A program made the position numbers and the translations under genes. From Geodermatophilus chilensis (GTDB lineage: Bacteria > Actinomycetota > Actinomycetes > Mycobacteriales > Geodermatophilaceae), in contig NZ_NVPT01000045.1 of assembly GCF_002802985.1 (NCBI RefSeq), positions 1 to 32,288 on the forward strand: 32,288 nucleotides of DNA, given 5' to 3'. Shown piece by piece: positions 21,482 to 30,914 of this stretch. The notes beneath the pieces were generated by a model, which worked only from the letters and a program-made list of their open reading frames with translations, was not told the DNA's origin and searched no databases. How positions within the stretch are numbered: position 1 is the first letter of the stretch; every line of letters begins with the position of its first letter.

Positions 21482-21505
21482 TCGAACACACGTTCGGGCT
21501 AGATT
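21482..21505 (+). promoter_or_regulatory. LexA (SOS) box and -10 element upstream of recA
   Basis: TCGAACACACGTTCGG (21482-21497) differs at only one base from the actinobacterial/Gram-positive SOS palindrome TCGAAC-n4-GTTCGA. TAGATT (21500-21505) immediately downstream is a plausible -10 hexamer, so LexA would cover the -35 and spacer region. The site is 134 nt upstream of the recA start. A second, weaker half-site TCGAAC occurs at about 21598. Confidence 0.85.
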
Positions 21506-21638
21506 GGTGGCGCAGTCCACAGGCCGGGCGTTCCTCCACAGGTCGGCCGGATCCCCGGAAGTGTCGGACCCCCGCTCTAGCGTCGACACCGACCCGCTCG
21601 AACACACACTGCACCGCGACTTCCCGAAGGTGAGCACC

Positions 21639-22673
21639 ATGGCAACGCTCGACCGCGACAAGGCCCTCGACATGGCCCTCGCCCAGATCGACAAGCAGTT
21701 CGGCAAGGGCTCGGTCATGCGCCTGGGCGACAGCCCCGAGGTGGCGATGAAGGTCATCCCGACCGGCTCGATCGCCCTCGACATCGCTCTCGGCATCGGC
21801 GGCCTCCCGCGGGGCCGCGTCATCGAGGTGTACGGCCCCGAGGCCTCCGGCAAGACGACGGTCGCCCTGCACGCGGTGGCCAACGCCCAGGCCGCCGGCG
21901 GCATCGCGGCGTTCATCGACGCCGAGCACGCGCTCGACCCCGAGTACGCCCGGGCGATCGGCGTCGACACCGACGCCCTGCTGGTCAGCCAGCCCGACAC
22001 CGGTGAGCAGGCACTGGAGATCGCCGACATGCTCATCCGCTCCGGCGCGCTCGACGTCATCGTCATCGACTCGGTCGCCGCGCTGGTGCCCCGCGCCGAG
22101 ATCGAGGGCGAGATGGGCGACAGCCACGTCGGTCTGCAGGCCCGGCTGATGAGCCAGGCGCTCCGCAAGATCACCGGTGCGCTGAACAACTCCGGCACCA
22201 CCGCGATCTTCATCAACCAGCTGCGCGAGAAGGTCGGCGTCGTCTACGGCTCGCCGGAGGTCACCACCGGTGGCCGCGCGCTGAAGTTCTACTCGTCGGT
22301 CCGGCTCGACGTCCGCCGCATCGAGACCCTCAAGCAGGGCACCGACGCGGTCGGCAGCCGGGTCCGCGTCAAGGTCGTCAAGAACAAGGTCGCAGCCCCC
22401 TTCAAGCAGGCCGAGCTGGATCTGATCTGGGGCACCGGCTTCAGCCGCGAGGGCGGGCTCATCGACGCCGGCGTCGAGCAGGGCTTCATCCGCAAGTCCG
22501 GCGCCTGGTACACGTACGAGGGCGACCAGCTCGGCCAGGGCAAGGAGAACGTCCGCACCTTCCTGCGCGACAACCCCGACCTCGCCGACGAGATCGAGAA
22601 GAAGGTCAAGGAGAAGCTCGGGATCGGCCCGCAGCTCGACGCGCCCGCCACGGTCGACCAGCCCGACTTCTGA
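21639..22673 (+). CDS. recA: Recombinase RecA
   Basis: This encodes a 344-residue RecA, the DNA-strand-exchange ATPase that also triggers LexA self-cleavage. Walker A is GPEASGKT (66-73), Walker B is [13 protein letters not shown], and the L2-side segment reads [20 protein letters not shown]. The subunit interface and the signature [14 protein letters not shown] are intact, and no intein is present. The start is ATG 21639 ([14 protein letters not shown]); GTG 21630 would add three residues. An acidic tail as in E. coli is short here (ending in ATVDQPDF). It is preceded by an SOS box and followed after 2 nt by recX. Confidence 0.98.
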   Translation: MATLDRDKALDMALAQIDKQFGKGSVMRLGDSPEVAMKVIPTGSIALDIALGIGGLPRGRVIEVYGPEASGKTTVALHAVANAQAAGGIAAFIDAEHALDPEYARAIGVDTDALLVSQPDTGEQALEIADMLIRSGALDVIVIDSVAALVPRAEIEGEMGDSHVGLQARLMSQALRKITGALNNSGTTAIFINQLREKVGVVYGSPEVTTGGRALKFYSSVRLDVRRIETLKQGTDAVGSRVRVKVVKNKVAAPFKQAELDLIWGTGFSREGGLIDAGVEQGFIRKSGAWYTYEGDQLGQGKENVRTFLRDNPDLADEIEKKVKEKLGIGPQLDAPATVDQPDF

Positions 22674-22675
22674 CG

Positions 22676-23341
22676 GTGGGCGGCTGGCCCGACGCCCGGG
22701 AGCGCTCCGCCCCCGGACGCCGACGCGGGCGGCGCTCCGGTCCGTCCCCTGACCCGGACGGTCCGGACGCCGCCCCGCCGGCCGGCGGCCCGCCTCCCGA
22801 GGACGACCCGGGCGACCCCGAGCAGGTCGCCCGGTCGATCTGCCTGCGGGCGCTGACCGGTGCCCCCAAGACCCGCCAGCAACTGGCCGACCTGCTGACC
22901 AGGCGCGGGATCCCCGACGACGCCGCCGAGGCCGTTCTCGACCGGTTCGACGAGGTCGGCCTGATCGACGACGCCGCCTTCGCCCGGGCCTGGGTGACCT
23001 CCCGTCAGGCCGGGCGAGGGCTGGCACGGCGCGCGCTCAAGGCGGAGCTGCGTGCCAAGGGTGTCGACGGCGAGGTCGCCGAGGAGGCGGTCGCGCTCGT
23101 CGACGACCAGGACGAGTGGGATGCGGCCCGGCGGCTGGTCCAGCGTCGACTGCCGGGCCTGCGGCGGGTCGACCGGATCACCGCCGAGCGGCGGCTGGTG
23201 GGGATGCTCGCCCGCAAGGGCTACGGCGCCGGGTTGGCCGGCTGGGTGGTCCGCGAGGCCCTCGACGAGGACCGGTCCGGCGAGGACGCCGAGGAGCCCG
23301 CGGTGCACCAGGAGCAGGGCCTCGACGCCTGGCTGCCCTGA
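22676..23341 (+). CDS. recX: Regulatory protein RecX
   Basis: This encodes a 221-residue RecX, which binds RecA filaments and restrains their activity. Residues 1-50 are a low-complexity Arg/Pro/Asp extension. The RecX helical repeats follow: ARSICLRALTGAPKTRQQLADLL, then VLDRFDEVGLIDDAAFARAW, RRALKAELRAKGVD and a third repeat with RRLVGMLARKGYGAGLAGWVV. GTG 22676 is 2 nt after the recA stop, so the two are co-expressed and share SOS control. It is convergent with ctaD across a 202-nt gap in which I see no gene. Confidence 0.93.
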   Translation: MGGWPDARERSAPGRRRGRRSGPSPDPDGPDAAPPAGGPPPEDDPGDPEQVARSICLRALTGAPKTRQQLADLLTRRGIPDDAAEAVLDRFDEVGLIDDAAFARAWVTSRQAGRGLARRALKAELRAKGVDGEVAEEAVALVDDQDEWDAARRLVQRRLPGLRRVDRITAERRLVGMLARKGYGAGLAGWVVREALDEDRSGEDAEEPAVHQEQGLDAWLP

Positions 23342-23543
23342 CGGAGCCGCCTCGACCGAGCAGCCTCGGCTCCGAGCCGGAGGCCCCCTGCCAGCGCGGA
23401 CCCGGCGCGCCGGACCGGCTCCTGGCCGTCCACGGCACTCGGCTCCCGAAGCCGGACCCCGATGGCCGCCGGAGCGCGCCCAGCCCCGCCGTGCCCGCCG
23501 CCGGCAGACGGACGAGCGCGGGTGGGCCGGGCCGGCGCCCGGC

Positions 23544-25304
23544 TCAGGTCGGGTCGGGGTCCCGGCTGCCCTGCCGGGCGCCCTCGCTGAGGCCGACATT
23601 GCTGACGTCGGCGTAGGGCTCGTGGCGTCGCCCGACGTGCTTCTCCAGCTCGAGGCGGTCCAGCAGGTGCGGGTAGTGCGCCTCGAACGCCGGGCGCTCG
23701 GAGCGGATCTTCGGGATCTCGGTGAAGTTGTGCCGCGGCGGCGGCGACGACGTCGCCCACTCCAGCGAGTTCCCGTGGCCCCAGGGGTCGTCCCGCAGCG
23801 CCAGGGGCCCGTAGCGCCACGACCGCACGACGTTGAACAGGAACGGCAGCACCGACGCCCCGAGGATGAACGAGAAGATCGTCGAGACGGTGTTCAGGGT
23901 GGTGAAGCCGTCGGTGGGCAGGTAGTTGGCGTACCGGCGCGGGAAGCCCTCACCGCCGAGCCAGTGCTGCACCAGGAACGTGCCGTGGAAGCCGATGAAG
24001 GTCATCCAGAACTGCAGCTTGCCCAGGCGCTCGTCCATCATCCGGCCGCACATCTTCGGGAACCAGAAGTAGACGCCGGCGTAGGCGGCGAACACGACGG
24101 TGCCGAATACCACGTAGTGGAAGTGCGCCACGACGAAGTAGCTGTCGTTGACGTGCCAGTCCAGCGGCGGGCTGGCCAGCAGGACGCCGGTGAGCCCGCC
24201 CAGCAGGAACGTCACGAGGAAGCCGATCGAGAAGAGCATCGGCGACTCGAAGGTCAGCTGACCGCGCCACATGGTGCCGATCCAGTTGAAGAACTTGATG
24301 CCGGTCGGCACGGCGATCAGGTAGGTCAGGAACGCGAAGAACGGCAGCAGCACCGCGCCGGTCGCATACATGTGGTGCGCCCACACGACGACCGAGAGGC
24401 CGCCGATGGCGAGGGTCGCGAAGATCATGCCCTTGTAGCCGAACAGCGGCTTGCGGCTGAAGACCGGGATGACCTCGGTGATGATGCCGAAGAACGGCAG
24501 CGCGATGATGTAGACCTCGGGGTGCCCGAAGAACCAGAACAGGTGCTGCCACAGCATCGGCCCACCGTTCTCCTCCGTGTACACCAGCGCGCCCACCTGC
24601 CGGTCGGCGAGCAGCGCCATGAGCGCGGCGGTGAGGATCGGGAACGCGAAGAGCACCAGCAGGCTGGTGACCAGCGTGTTCCAGGTGAAGATCGGCATCC
24701 GGAACATCGTCATCCCCGGCGCCCGGAGGCAGACGATCGTGGTGGCGAAGTTGACCGCGCCGAGGATGGTGCCCAGACCGCTGACCGCCAGCCCGGCGAT
24801 CCACAGGTCGGCACCGACGCCGGCCGAGTGCGCCGCGGTCGAGAGTGGCGTGTAGGCGTACCAGCCGAAGTCCGCCGGGCCGCCGGGGGTGAGGAAGCCG
24901 CCCATCGCGAGCATCGACCCGAAGAGGAACAGCCAGTAGGAGAAGGCGTTCAGCCGCGGGAAGGCGACGTCCGGAGCGCCGATCTGCAGCGGCATGATGA
25001 GGTTGCCGAAGGCGAAGAACAGCGGCGTCGCGAAGAACAGCAGCATCGCCGTGCCGTGCATGGTGACCAGCTGGTTGTACTGCTCCGGCGACAGGAACTG
25101 CAGCCCCGGGCGGGCCAGCTCCCCGCGCATCAGCATCGCCATCAGGCCGGCGCCCACGAACCACACGAAGGACGTGGCCAGGTACATCAGGCCGATGGTC
25201 TTGTGGTCGGTGGTCCGCAGCAGGTTCGACAGCCGCGAGCCCTTCGCTGCCTCGGGAGCCGGGGCCGGCCGTGTGACGATCGGATGCGGGGCCAGAGCAG
25301 TCAT
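23544..25304 (-). CDS. ctaD: Cytochrome c oxidase subunit I (aa3 type)
   Basis: This encodes a 586-residue haem-copper oxidase core subunit with about 12 transmembrane helices. It reduces O2 and pumps protons at the cytoplasmic membrane. Ligands are visible: H83 (TMHGTAML) and H396 for low-spin haem, H394 for the high-spin haem (AHFHYVV), and CuB ligands H261 ([10 protein letters not shown]), H310 and H311 (VWAHHMY). Y265 is placed for the His-Tyr crosslink. The D-channel entry Asp (GAPDVAFPR), the HPE glutamate and the K-channel Lys ([10 protein letters not shown]) are all present, so it is an A-type proton pump. The C-terminal ~90 residues are a polar cytoplasmic tail. The gene stands alone: ctaC, ctaE and the bc1 genes must be elsewhere, as is common in actinobacteria. 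Confidence 0.97.
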   Translation of the reverse strand: MTALAPHPIVTRPAPAPEAAKGSRLSNLLRTTDHKTIGLMYLATSFVWFVGAGLMAMLMRGELARPGLQFLSPEQYNQLVTMHGTAMLLFFATPLFFAFGNLIMPLQIGAPDVAFPRLNAFSYWLFLFGSMLAMGGFLTPGGPADFGWYAYTPLSTAAHSAGVGADLWIAGLAVSGLGTILGAVNFATTIVCLRAPGMTMFRMPIFTWNTLVTSLLVLFAFPILTAALMALLADRQVGALVYTEENGGPMLWQHLFWFFGHPEVYIIALPFFGIITEVIPVFSRKPLFGYKGMIFATLAIGGLSVVVWAHHMYATGAVLLPFFAFLTYLIAVPTGIKFFNWIGTMWRGQLTFESPMLFSIGFLVTFLLGGLTGVLLASPPLDWHVNDSYFVVAHFHYVVFGTVVFAAYAGVYFWFPKMCGRMMDERLGKLQFWMTFIGFHGTFLVQHWLGGEGFPRRYANYLPTDGFTTLNTVSTIFSFILGASVLPFLFNVVRSWRYGPLALRDDPWGHGNSLEWATSSPPPRHNFTEIPKIRSERPAFEAHYPHLLDRLELEKHVGRRHEPYADVSNVGLSEGARQGSRDPDPT

Positions 25305-25426
25305 GCGGGCCTCCCAGGGGCCGACCGCGCTCCCACGGCTCGGGAGCCGCTCCCATGGTGACCCCAGGATGCAGGTCAGGGAAGCCGTACCGGCCCGGAC
25401 GGGGCCGTGGCCGTGGGAAGTGTGCG

Positions 25427-25783
25427 TCAGCCGGCGGGGCGCGTGGTCGCCGACCAGGCGGTCACGTCGATGGCGACTCCGTTGGGTGCATCGTCGTCGG
25501 CCACCAGCCAGCTGCCCTCACGGCCCAGCTCGGAGGACAGCCACGCCCGTATCTGCAGGTCGAAGGCGCGCTCGGGGCCGGCCGCCGCCGAGCTGACCGG
25601 TCCCAGGAAGGTCAGGTCGGTCTCTGCGCCGCCCGCGAAACGGAGCACCACCCGGCACCGCGAGCGCCGGTGCCGGGCCGGCGGCACGACCTCCCGCACC
25701 ACGGCGGTGTCGGCGCCCGCGGCGGCGGCCAGCGAGGACGCGGAGGCGCGCAGCCGGGTCACGAACTCCTGCGCGGCGTCCAT
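25427..25783 (-). CDS. Hypothetical protein of about 118 residues
   Basis: I do not recognise this protein. From ATG 25783 it runs [20 protein letters not shown], then a basic region ([19 protein letters not shown]), a strand-like stretch [10 protein letters not shown] and a C-terminal half with [20 protein letters not shown] and GVAIDVTAW. It appears soluble and mixed alpha/beta. Upstream in-frame GTGs at 25825 and 25879 would lengthen it, but the latter lies against the edge of a 17-bp hairpin, so I prefer the ATG. It lies between the gluD end and ctaD on the same strand. No function is suggested by context. Confidence 0.55.
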   Translation of the reverse strand: MDAAQEFVTRLRASASSLAAAAGADTAVVREVVPPARHRRSRCRVVLRFAGGAETDLTFLGPVSSAAAGPERAFDLQIRAWLSSELGREGSWLVADDDAPNGVAIDVTAWSATTRPAG

Positions 25784-25840
25784 GGGCGCCGCCGGGCGAG
25801 GCACCGGCGTCGGGAGCGGGGGCACGGCGGGGCGGAGGGC

Positions 25841-25877
25841 GGTGTCCACGCCTGCCGTATCGGCAGGCGTGGACACC
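25841..25877 (-). terminator. Perfect 17-bp hairpin downstream of the glutamate transporter operon
   Basis: GGTGTCCACGCCTGCCG (25841-25857) and CGGCAGGCGTGGACACC (25861-25877) are exact reverse complements around a 3-nt loop. The hairpin starts 31 nt after the gluD stop in the direction of transcription, so it is a strong candidate operon terminator. No T run follows, as is usual in these genomes. Confidence 0.75.
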
Positions 25878-25908
25878 ACCGTGACCGGCTCGTTCCGTAC
25901 GAGAGCCG

Positions 25909-26808
25909 TCAGGCGCCGCCGCCCACCGGGACCCGGCTGTCCTCGTCGACGGTGGCCCCGGCGCGCCCGGCGGTCCGGGGCTGCCGACGCTCGAGGTACT
26001 GCGCCAGCCGGCCCAGCGCGTAGTTGATGGCGATGTACATCAGCGCGATGACGACGAACGTCTGGATCGGGTTGTCCAGGTTGCGGCGGATGCTCTCGCC
26101 CTGGCTGAGCAGCTCGTCGTAGTTGGCGACGAAGGTGATCAGCGAGGTGTCCTTCAGGACGACGACGAGCTGGCTGATGATCGCCGGCAGCATGACGCGG
26201 AAGGCCTGCGGCAGCAGCACCAGCCGCATCGCCTGGCCGTTGGTCAGCCCCGTCGCCAGGGCCGCCTCCCGCTGGCCGCGGGGCAGCGACGCCACGCCGG
26301 CCCGGACCACCTCGGCGAAGATCACCATGTTGTAGGCGGTGAGACCGATGACCAGGCCCCAGAACGTCTGTCCGCCGGGCAGCTGGTCGAGCGGGACGCC
26401 GACGTCGTCCAGCACACGGGCGCCGAAGTAGACGAGCACCACGACCGGCAGCCCGCGGAAGAGCTCGACCAGGCCGATCAGGGGGATGCGCCCGGCGCGG
26501 CCCAGCGAGAGCCGGGCCACCGCGATGAGCGTGCCGAGCACGACGGACAGCGTCATGGCCACCGCTGCGGCCTTGAGCGTGTTGACCACACCCTCGGCGA
26601 GCAGCTGCCACACCGGTTCGAAGGCCTCGTTGGAGGGGTCGATGAGCGGGCCCCACTTCTCCATCGAGAACTCGCCCTGCGCGGCCAGGCGCCGGACGAC
26701 GACGAAGGCCAGCCCGGCCAGCGCCAGCAGCGCCACCGCGGTGGCGATGCGGGTGCGGCGCCGGGCCCGCGGACCCTGGGCGTCGTAGAGGACGGACGTC
26801 GGGCTCAT
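25909..26808 (-). CDS. gluD: Glutamate-type ABC transporter permease GluD
   Basis: This encodes a 299-residue permease of the polar amino acid (His/Glu/Gln/opine, PAAT) class. After TM1 (IATAVALLALAGLAFVVVRR) there is an external loop with FSMEKWGPLIDPSNEAFEPV, as in corynebacterial and mycobacterial GluD. The TM core begins VVNTLKAAAVAMTLSVVLGT, and the EAA loop is RGQREAALATGLTNGQAMRL. The C-terminus is cytoplasmic and polar. It starts at ATG 26808, which overlaps the gluC stop as ATGA. It pairs with GluC to form the channel. Substrate assignment to glutamate rests on synteny and family resemblance and not on a residue-level test. Confidence 0.88.
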   Translation of the reverse strand: MSPTSVLYDAQGPRARRRTRIATAVALLALAGLAFVVVRRLAAQGEFSMEKWGPLIDPSNEAFEPVWQLLAEGVVNTLKAAAVAMTLSVVLGTLIAVARLSLGRAGRIPLIGLVELFRGLPVVVLVYFGARVLDDVGVPLDQLPGGQTFWGLVIGLTAYNMVIFAEVVRAGVASLPRGQREAALATGLTNGQAMRLVLLPQAFRVMLPAIISQLVVVLKDTSLITFVANYDELLSQGESIRRNLDNPIQTFVVIALMYIAINYALGRLAQYLERRQPRTAGRAGATVDEDSRVPVGGGA

Positions 26809-27455
26809 CGGGCGATCGCCACCCTCCGCTCGATGACCTGCAACAGGGCCCCGGCCGGCAGCGTGATGCACAGGTAGCCGATGGCGACGCCGACGAAGAC
26901 TGGCAGCGTCTCGTAGCCCCGCGCGCTGGTGAGGGTCGCGCCGGTGCTCCACAGGTCGCCGCCGACGCCGAAGGCGCCGACGACCGCGGAGTTCTTCATC
27001 ATGGCGATGACGACGCTGCCCAGCGGCGGGACGACGGTGCGCAGCGCCTGGGGGAGCACCACGAAGCGCAGCCCCTGGGTGAAGTTCAGCCCGATCGACC
27101 GCGCGGCCTCGGCCTGGCCGGCCGGCACCGAGTTGATGCCCGCGCGGATGGCCTCGCAGACGAACGCCGACGTGTAGAGCACCAGGCCCAGCACGCCGAA
27201 GAAGAAGAACGTGCGGTTGATGCCGAGCTCGGGCAGGCCGAACGCGCAGGCGAACAGCACGACCGACAGCGGGGTGTTGCGGAAGGTCGTCACCCAGAAG
27301 GTCCCGAACTTCTGCAGCGGTGGCACCGGGGAGACGCGGCACATCGCGATCACCAGGCCGAGCGCCAGGGAACCGACCAGCGCCACCAGGATGATCCGCA
27401 GGGACGTCAGGTACCCCTCGACGAACAGGGCGAGGTTGTCGGTCACCGCGTCCAC
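26805..27455 (-). CDS. gluC: Glutamate-type ABC transporter permease GluC
   Basis: This encodes a 216-residue PAAT permease. TM1 is in the YLTSLRIILVALVGSLALGL stretch, with the family TFRNTPLSVVLFACAFGLPE segment. The EAA coupling loop is AGQAEAARSIGLNFTQGLRF, and VIAMMKNSAVVGAFGVGG follows. Length is normal for GluC. The start at 27455 is 91 nt after the gluB stop, and that gap contains a stable hairpin. The 3' end is translationally coupled to gluD. Confidence 0.9.
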   Translation of the reverse strand: MDAVTDNLALFVEGYLTSLRIILVALVGSLALGLVIAMCRVSPVPPLQKFGTFWVTTFRNTPLSVVLFACAFGLPELGINRTFFFFGVLGLVLYTSAFVCEAIRAGINSVPAGQAEAARSIGLNFTQGLRFVVLPQALRTVVPPLGSVVIAMMKNSAVVGAFGVGGDLWSTGATLTSARGYETLPVFVGVAIGYLCITLPAGALLQVIERRVAIAR

Positions 27456-27502
27456 GCGCGCTCCCTCTCGGTCGGATCGTCGGGGGTCAGGGTGTCAGGA
27501 GC

Positions 27503-27532
27503 GCGGCCGGCCGGACGTCGCCGGCCGGCCGC
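27503..27532. promoter_or_regulatory. GC-only hairpin between gluB and gluC
   Basis: GCGGCCGGCCGG (27503-27514) pairs perfectly with CCGGCCGGCCGC (27521-27532) around a 6-nt loop. It follows the binding-protein gene and precedes the permease genes. Such hairpins commonly protect the upstream mRNA or partly stop transcription, giving more binding protein than permease. That role here is inferred from position. Confidence 0.55.
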
Positions 27533-27546
27533 GGTCTCGGGAAGGG

Positions 27547-28440
27547 TCAGGAGCAGGGCGCGGGCTCGGGCAGCGTGGGGGTCTCGGCGCCCTCGACCTG
27601 GCCGGCGGTCGACTCCCAGGCCTGGGCGTAGGCCTCCTCGTTGGCCGCCAGCGTCTCGTTGATGAACTCGCAGAACGCGACGTCACCCTTGGGGATGCCG
27701 ATGCCGTAGGGCTCCTCGGTGAACTGCTCGCCGACGAGCTTGAACTGGCCGTCGGACTCCGCGACGAAGCCCAGCAGGATCACGTTGTCGGTGGTGACCG
27801 CGTCGACCTGGCCGTTGCCGAGGGCGTCGGCGCACTGCGAGTACTCGTCGAAGAGCACCAGCTGCCCGGGGTCGGCCAGGTACTGGCGGATGTTCTCCGA
27901 CGGCGTCGAGCCGGTCACCGAGCAGACCTTCGCGTCGGCGTTCTCCCGGAGCGACTCCGGACCGGTGATCGCCGTGTTGTCCGACGCGACCATGATCTGC
28001 TGCCCGGCCACGTAGTACGGCCCGGCGAAGGAGACCCGCTCCTTGCGCTTGTCGTTGATCGTGTAGGTCGCCACGACCATGTCGACCTCGCCGCCCTCGA
28101 GCACCTCCTCGCGCACCGCCGAGGGGGACTCGACGAACTCGATCTGCTCGGGCTCGATGCCCAGCCCCCCGGCGATGATCTCGGCGATCTCGACGTCGAA
28201 GCCCTCGACGTCGCCGGAGAGGTTCTCCAGACCGAAGCCGGGCTGGTCGAACTTGGTGCCGACCCGGATCGAGCCCTGCTCGGCGAGCTCGGCCATCGTC
28301 GTCCCGGCCTCGAACTCGGGGGCCTCGGCGACCGACGGCTCGGCGGCCGTCTCCTCGCCCTCGTCACCGCCGCCACAGGCGGCGAGGGCGAGGGTCGCGA
28401 CGGCGACGGTGGCGGCCAGGGTCGTGCGGCGGGTCCTCAT
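27547..28440 (-). CDS. gluB: Glutamate-type ABC transporter substrate-binding lipoprotein GluB
   Basis: This encodes a 297-residue solute-binding lipoprotein of family 3. The signal peptide MRTRRTTLAATVAVATLALA ends in lipobox LAAC with Cys at residue 22, followed by a Gly/Glu-rich linker. The binding domain begins GSIRVGTKFDQPGFG and has GFDVEIAEIIAGGLG, RKERVSFAGPYYVAGQQIMV and VDAVTTDNVILLG, all typical of glutamate/glutamine receptors. The start at ATG 28440 is fixed by the signal peptide; the longer ORF upstream is a shadow of gluA. It follows gluA by 29 nt. Confidence 0.92.
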   Translation of the reverse strand: MRTRRTTLAATVAVATLALAACGGGDEGEETAAEPSVAEAPEFEAGTTMAELAEQGSIRVGTKFDQPGFGLENLSGDVEGFDVEIAEIIAGGLGIEPEQIEFVESPSAVREEVLEGGEVDMVVATYTINDKRKERVSFAGPYYVAGQQIMVASDNTAITGPESLRENADAKVCSVTGSTPSENIRQYLADPGQLVLFDEYSQCADALGNGQVDAVTTDNVILLGFVAESDGQFKLVGEQFTEEPYGIGIPKGDVAFCEFINETLAANEEAYAQAWESTAGQVEGAETPTLPEPAPCS

Positions 28441-28469
28441 GTGCGGGTCCTCTCGATCGGGGAACGCGG

Positions 28470-29225
28470 TCAGTGGGTGAGGATCTTGGACAGAAAGTCC
28501 TTGGCCCGGTCGGACGTCGGGCGGGTGAAGAAGGTCTCGGGGTCGGCGGACTCGACGATCCGGCCGCCGTCCATGAACACGACCCGGTTGGCCGCCCGGC
28601 GGGCGAAGCCCATCTCGTGGGTGACGACGACCATCGTCATGCCGTCGCGGGCCAGCGAGGTCATGACGTCGAGGACCTCGTTGATCATCTCGGGGTCGAG
28701 TGCGGACGTGGGCTCGTCGAAGAGCATGACCTTGGGGTCCATCGCCAGCGCCCTGGCGATCGCGACGCGCTGCTGCTGGCCGCCGGACAGCTGCGCCGGG
28801 TACTTGTCGGCCTGGCTGCCGACGCCGACCCGGTCGAGCAGTTCGCGGGCGCGCCGCTCGGCGTCGCCCTTCGACAGTTTGCGCACCTTGACCGGGCCCA
28901 GGGTGACGTTCTCGAGCACGGTCTTGTGCGCGAAGAGGTTGAAGCTCTGGAAGACCATCCCGACGTCGGCGCGCAGCCGGGCCAGCTCCTTGCCCTCCTC
29001 GGGCAGCCGCTGGCCGTCGATGGTGATCTCGCCGGAGTCGATGGGCTCGAGCCGGTTGATCGTTCGGCACAGCGTCGACTTCCCGGAGCCGGACGGCCCG
29101 ATGACGACGACGACCTCGCCGCGGTCGATCGACAGGTCGATGTCCTGCAGGACGTGCAGCTGGCCGAACCACTTGTCGACCCCGGACAGGCGGACGAGAG
29201 GCTCTCCGGCGGTACGGCTGGTCAC
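28470..29225 (-). CDS. gluA: Glutamate-type ABC transporter ATP-binding protein GluA
   Basis: This encodes a 251-residue ATPase of the polar amino acid importer class. Walker A is GPSGSGKS (43-50), the Q-loop is [19 protein letters not shown], the signature is [15 protein letters not shown] and Walker B is [14 protein letters not shown]. The switch His is in [10 protein letters not shown]. It is first in the operon gluA-gluB-gluC-gluD. The GTG 29225 start is close to a GlnR/MtrA-like direct repeat (29271-29292) in the gap to the divergent miaB. Confidence 0.93.
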   Translation of the reverse strand: MTSRTAGEPLVRLSGVDKWFGQLHVLQDIDLSIDRGEVVVVIGPSGSGKSTLCRTINRLEPIDSGEITIDGQRLPEEGKELARLRADVGMVFQSFNLFAHKTVLENVTLGPVKVRKLSKGDAERRARELLDRVGVGSQADKYPAQLSGGQQQRVAIARALAMDPKVMLFDEPTSALDPEMINEVLDVMTSLARDGMTMVVVTHEMGFARRAANRVVFMDGGRIVESADPETFFTRPTSDRAKDFLSKILTH

Positions 29226-29270
29226 CCGGCAGACCCTAGAGGCGGCCGACGGCGCCGGACGAACCCGCCG

Positions 29271-29292
29271 ATCACGAAGCCGTAACGAAGCC
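29271..29292 (-). promoter_or_regulatory. GlnR/MtrA-like direct repeat upstream of gluA
   Basis: On the plus strand ATCAC-gaagcc-GTAAC-gaagcc shows two boxes spaced by 6 nt, giving an 11-bp (one helical turn) tandem repeat, acgaagccgta then acgaagccgca. Actinobacterial GlnR sites have the form GTnAC-n6-GaAAC, and MtrA uses similar repeats. The element is 46 nt upstream of gluA, where nitrogen control of a glutamate importer would make sense. One box is a poor match, so this is tentative. Confidence 0.4.
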
Positions 29293-29347
29293 GCAGGTCG
29301 CGGAGCCCGGCCGGGGGACGCCGTCCCCGCCGTACCCTCGACCCGTC

Positions 29348-30853
29348 ATGACGAGCGACCTCGACCGCAGCGCCCAGCCCGCCCCGGGGCGGACCTACCG
29401 GGTCCGCACCTACGGCTGCCAGATGAACGTGCACGACTCCGAGCGCCTCTCGGGGCTGCTGGAGGCCGCCGGTTACACCGCCGCGCCCGAGGGGGCCGAC
29501 GCCGACGTCGTCGTCCTCAACACCTGCGCGGTGCGGGAGAACGCCGACAACCGGCTCTACGGCAACCTCGGCCACCTCCGCCCGGTCAAGGACGCCCACC
29601 CCGGCATGCAGATCGCCGTCGGCGGCTGCCTGGCGCAGAAGGACCGCGGCGAGATCGTGCGGCGCGCGCCGTGGGTCGACGTCGTCTTCGGCACCCACAA
29701 CGTCGGCTCGCTGCCGGCCCTGCTGGAGCGGGCGCGGCACAACGCCGAGGCCCAGGTCGAGATCGCCGAGGCCCTCGAGGTCTTCCCGTCGACGCTGCCG
29801 GCCAAGCGGGACTCCGCCTACTCCGGCTGGGTGTCGATCAGCGTCGGGTGCAACAACACCTGCACGTTCTGCATCGTCCCGGCGCTGCGGGGCAGGGAGA
29901 AGGACCGCCGTCCCGGCGAGATCCTGGCCGAGGTGCAGGCGCTGGTCGACCAGGGCGTGCTCGAGGTGACCCTGCTCGGGCAGAACGTCAACGCCTACGG
30001 TGTGGAGTTCCGCGACCGCGGCGCCTTCGCCGACCTGCTGCGCGCGACCGGCCGGATCGAGGGGCTGGAGCGGGTGCGCTTCACCAGCCCGCACCCGCGC
30101 GAGTTCACCGACGACGTCATCGAGGCCATGGCCGAGACGCCGGCGGTCTGCCACCAGCTGCACATGCCGCTGCAGAGCGGGTCGGTCGACGTGCTGCGCA
30201 GGATGCGTCGCGGCTACCGGCAGGAGCGCTACCTCGGCATCATCGACCGCGTGCGGGCGGCGATGCCCGATGCGGCGATCACCACCGACATCATCGTGGG
30301 CTTCCCCGGCGAGACCGAGGAGGACTTCCGGCAGACCCTCGAGGTGGTCCGGCAGGCGCGCTTCGCCAGCGCCTTCACCTTCCAGTACTCCAAGCGGCCC
30401 GGGACGCCGGCCGCCGAGATGGAGGGGCAGCTGCCCAAGGAGGTCGTGCAGGAGCGCTACCTGCGGCTGACCGCGCTGCAGGAGGAGATCAGCTGGGCGG
30501 AGAACCGGGCGCAGGTCGGGCGGAGGGTCGAGCTGCTGGTCGCCGCGGGGGAGGGCAGCAAGGACGCCCGCACCGGGCGGCTGTCCGGCCGCGCCCGCGA
30601 CGGCCGGCTGGTGCACTTCCGGGCGGGCGGGGATGACGGAGCGGACGGCGTGCGGCCCGGCGACGTGGTCGAGACCGTCGTGACCCAGGCCGCGCCGCAC
30701 CACCTGGTCGCCGACGGGCCACTGCTGTCGCACCGGCGCACCCGCGCCGGCGACGCGCACGAGGCCGGCACCCGCCCCACCACCCCCGGCGTGCTGCTCG
30801 GGATGCCGCAGGTCGGCGTCCCGGCCCCGCTGGCCCCGGCCGGGGGCTGCTGA
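29348..30853 (+). CDS. miaB: tRNA-2-methylthio-N6-dimethylallyladenosine synthase MiaB
   Basis: This encodes a 501-residue radical-SAM methylthiotransferase that adds a methylthio group to i6A37 of tRNAs. The N-terminal UPF0004 domain holds the auxiliary cluster Cys C24 (TYGCQMN), C60 (LNTCAVREN) and C94 (GGCLAQ). The radical SAM motif is C168-x3-C172-x2-C175 (GCNNTCTFC). The family segments [18 protein letters not shown] and [15 protein letters not shown] follow, then a TRAM domain at about 385-455. The C-terminus has an extra Pro/Gly-rich tail of about 45 residues. ATG 29348 starts 14 residues before the domain. It is divergent from gluA and convergent with the DUF349 gene, and the gap between them is filled by a repeat copy. 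Confidence 0.96.
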   Translation: MTSDLDRSAQPAPGRTYRVRTYGCQMNVHDSERLSGLLEAAGYTAAPEGADADVVVLNTCAVRENADNRLYGNLGHLRPVKDAHPGMQIAVGGCLAQKDRGEIVRRAPWVDVVFGTHNVGSLPALLERARHNAEAQVEIAEALEVFPSTLPAKRDSAYSGWVSISVGCNNTCTFCIVPALRGREKDRRPGEILAEVQALVDQGVLEVTLLGQNVNAYGVEFRDRGAFADLLRATGRIEGLERVRFTSPHPREFTDDVIEAMAETPAVCHQLHMPLQSGSVDVLRRMRRGYRQERYLGIIDRVRAAMPDAAITTDIIVGFPGETEEDFRQTLEVVRQARFASAFTFQYSKRPGTPAAEMEGQLPKEVVQERYLRLTALQEEISWAENRAQVGRRVELLVAAGEGSKDARTGRLSGRARDGRLVHFRAGGDDGADGVRPGDVVETVVTQAAPHHLVADGPLLSHRRTRAGDAHEAGTRPTTPGVLLGMPQVGVPAPLAPAGGC

Positions 30854-30914
30854 AAGAGGACCCCCTTCTCCCCACCCCTCGCAAGCTCGGGGCGGTGCCC
30901 TGAAGGGGGCCGTC
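30853..30914 (+). repeat. Intergenic GC-rich mosaic repeat, copy D
   Basis: The unit runs from the last base of the miaB stop to the stop codon of the convergent DUF349 gene and fills the whole gap. It has the leader AAAGAGGACCCCC, the core CCCACCCCTCGCAAGCTCGG and the tail GCGGTGCCCTGAAGGGGGCC. The leader GGACCCCCTTC and tail GAAGGGGGCC are near-complementary and can close a hairpin in either transcript, with compensating changes relative to copies B and C (GGACCCCGTCC with GGGACGGGGCC). Confidence 0.68.

Noticed and set aside
27211-30636. 1141-residue plus-strand open frame over the glu operon and miaB
   Set aside because: It is a shadow frame. The minus-strand glu genes and the plus-strand miaB frame carry all recognisable motifs.
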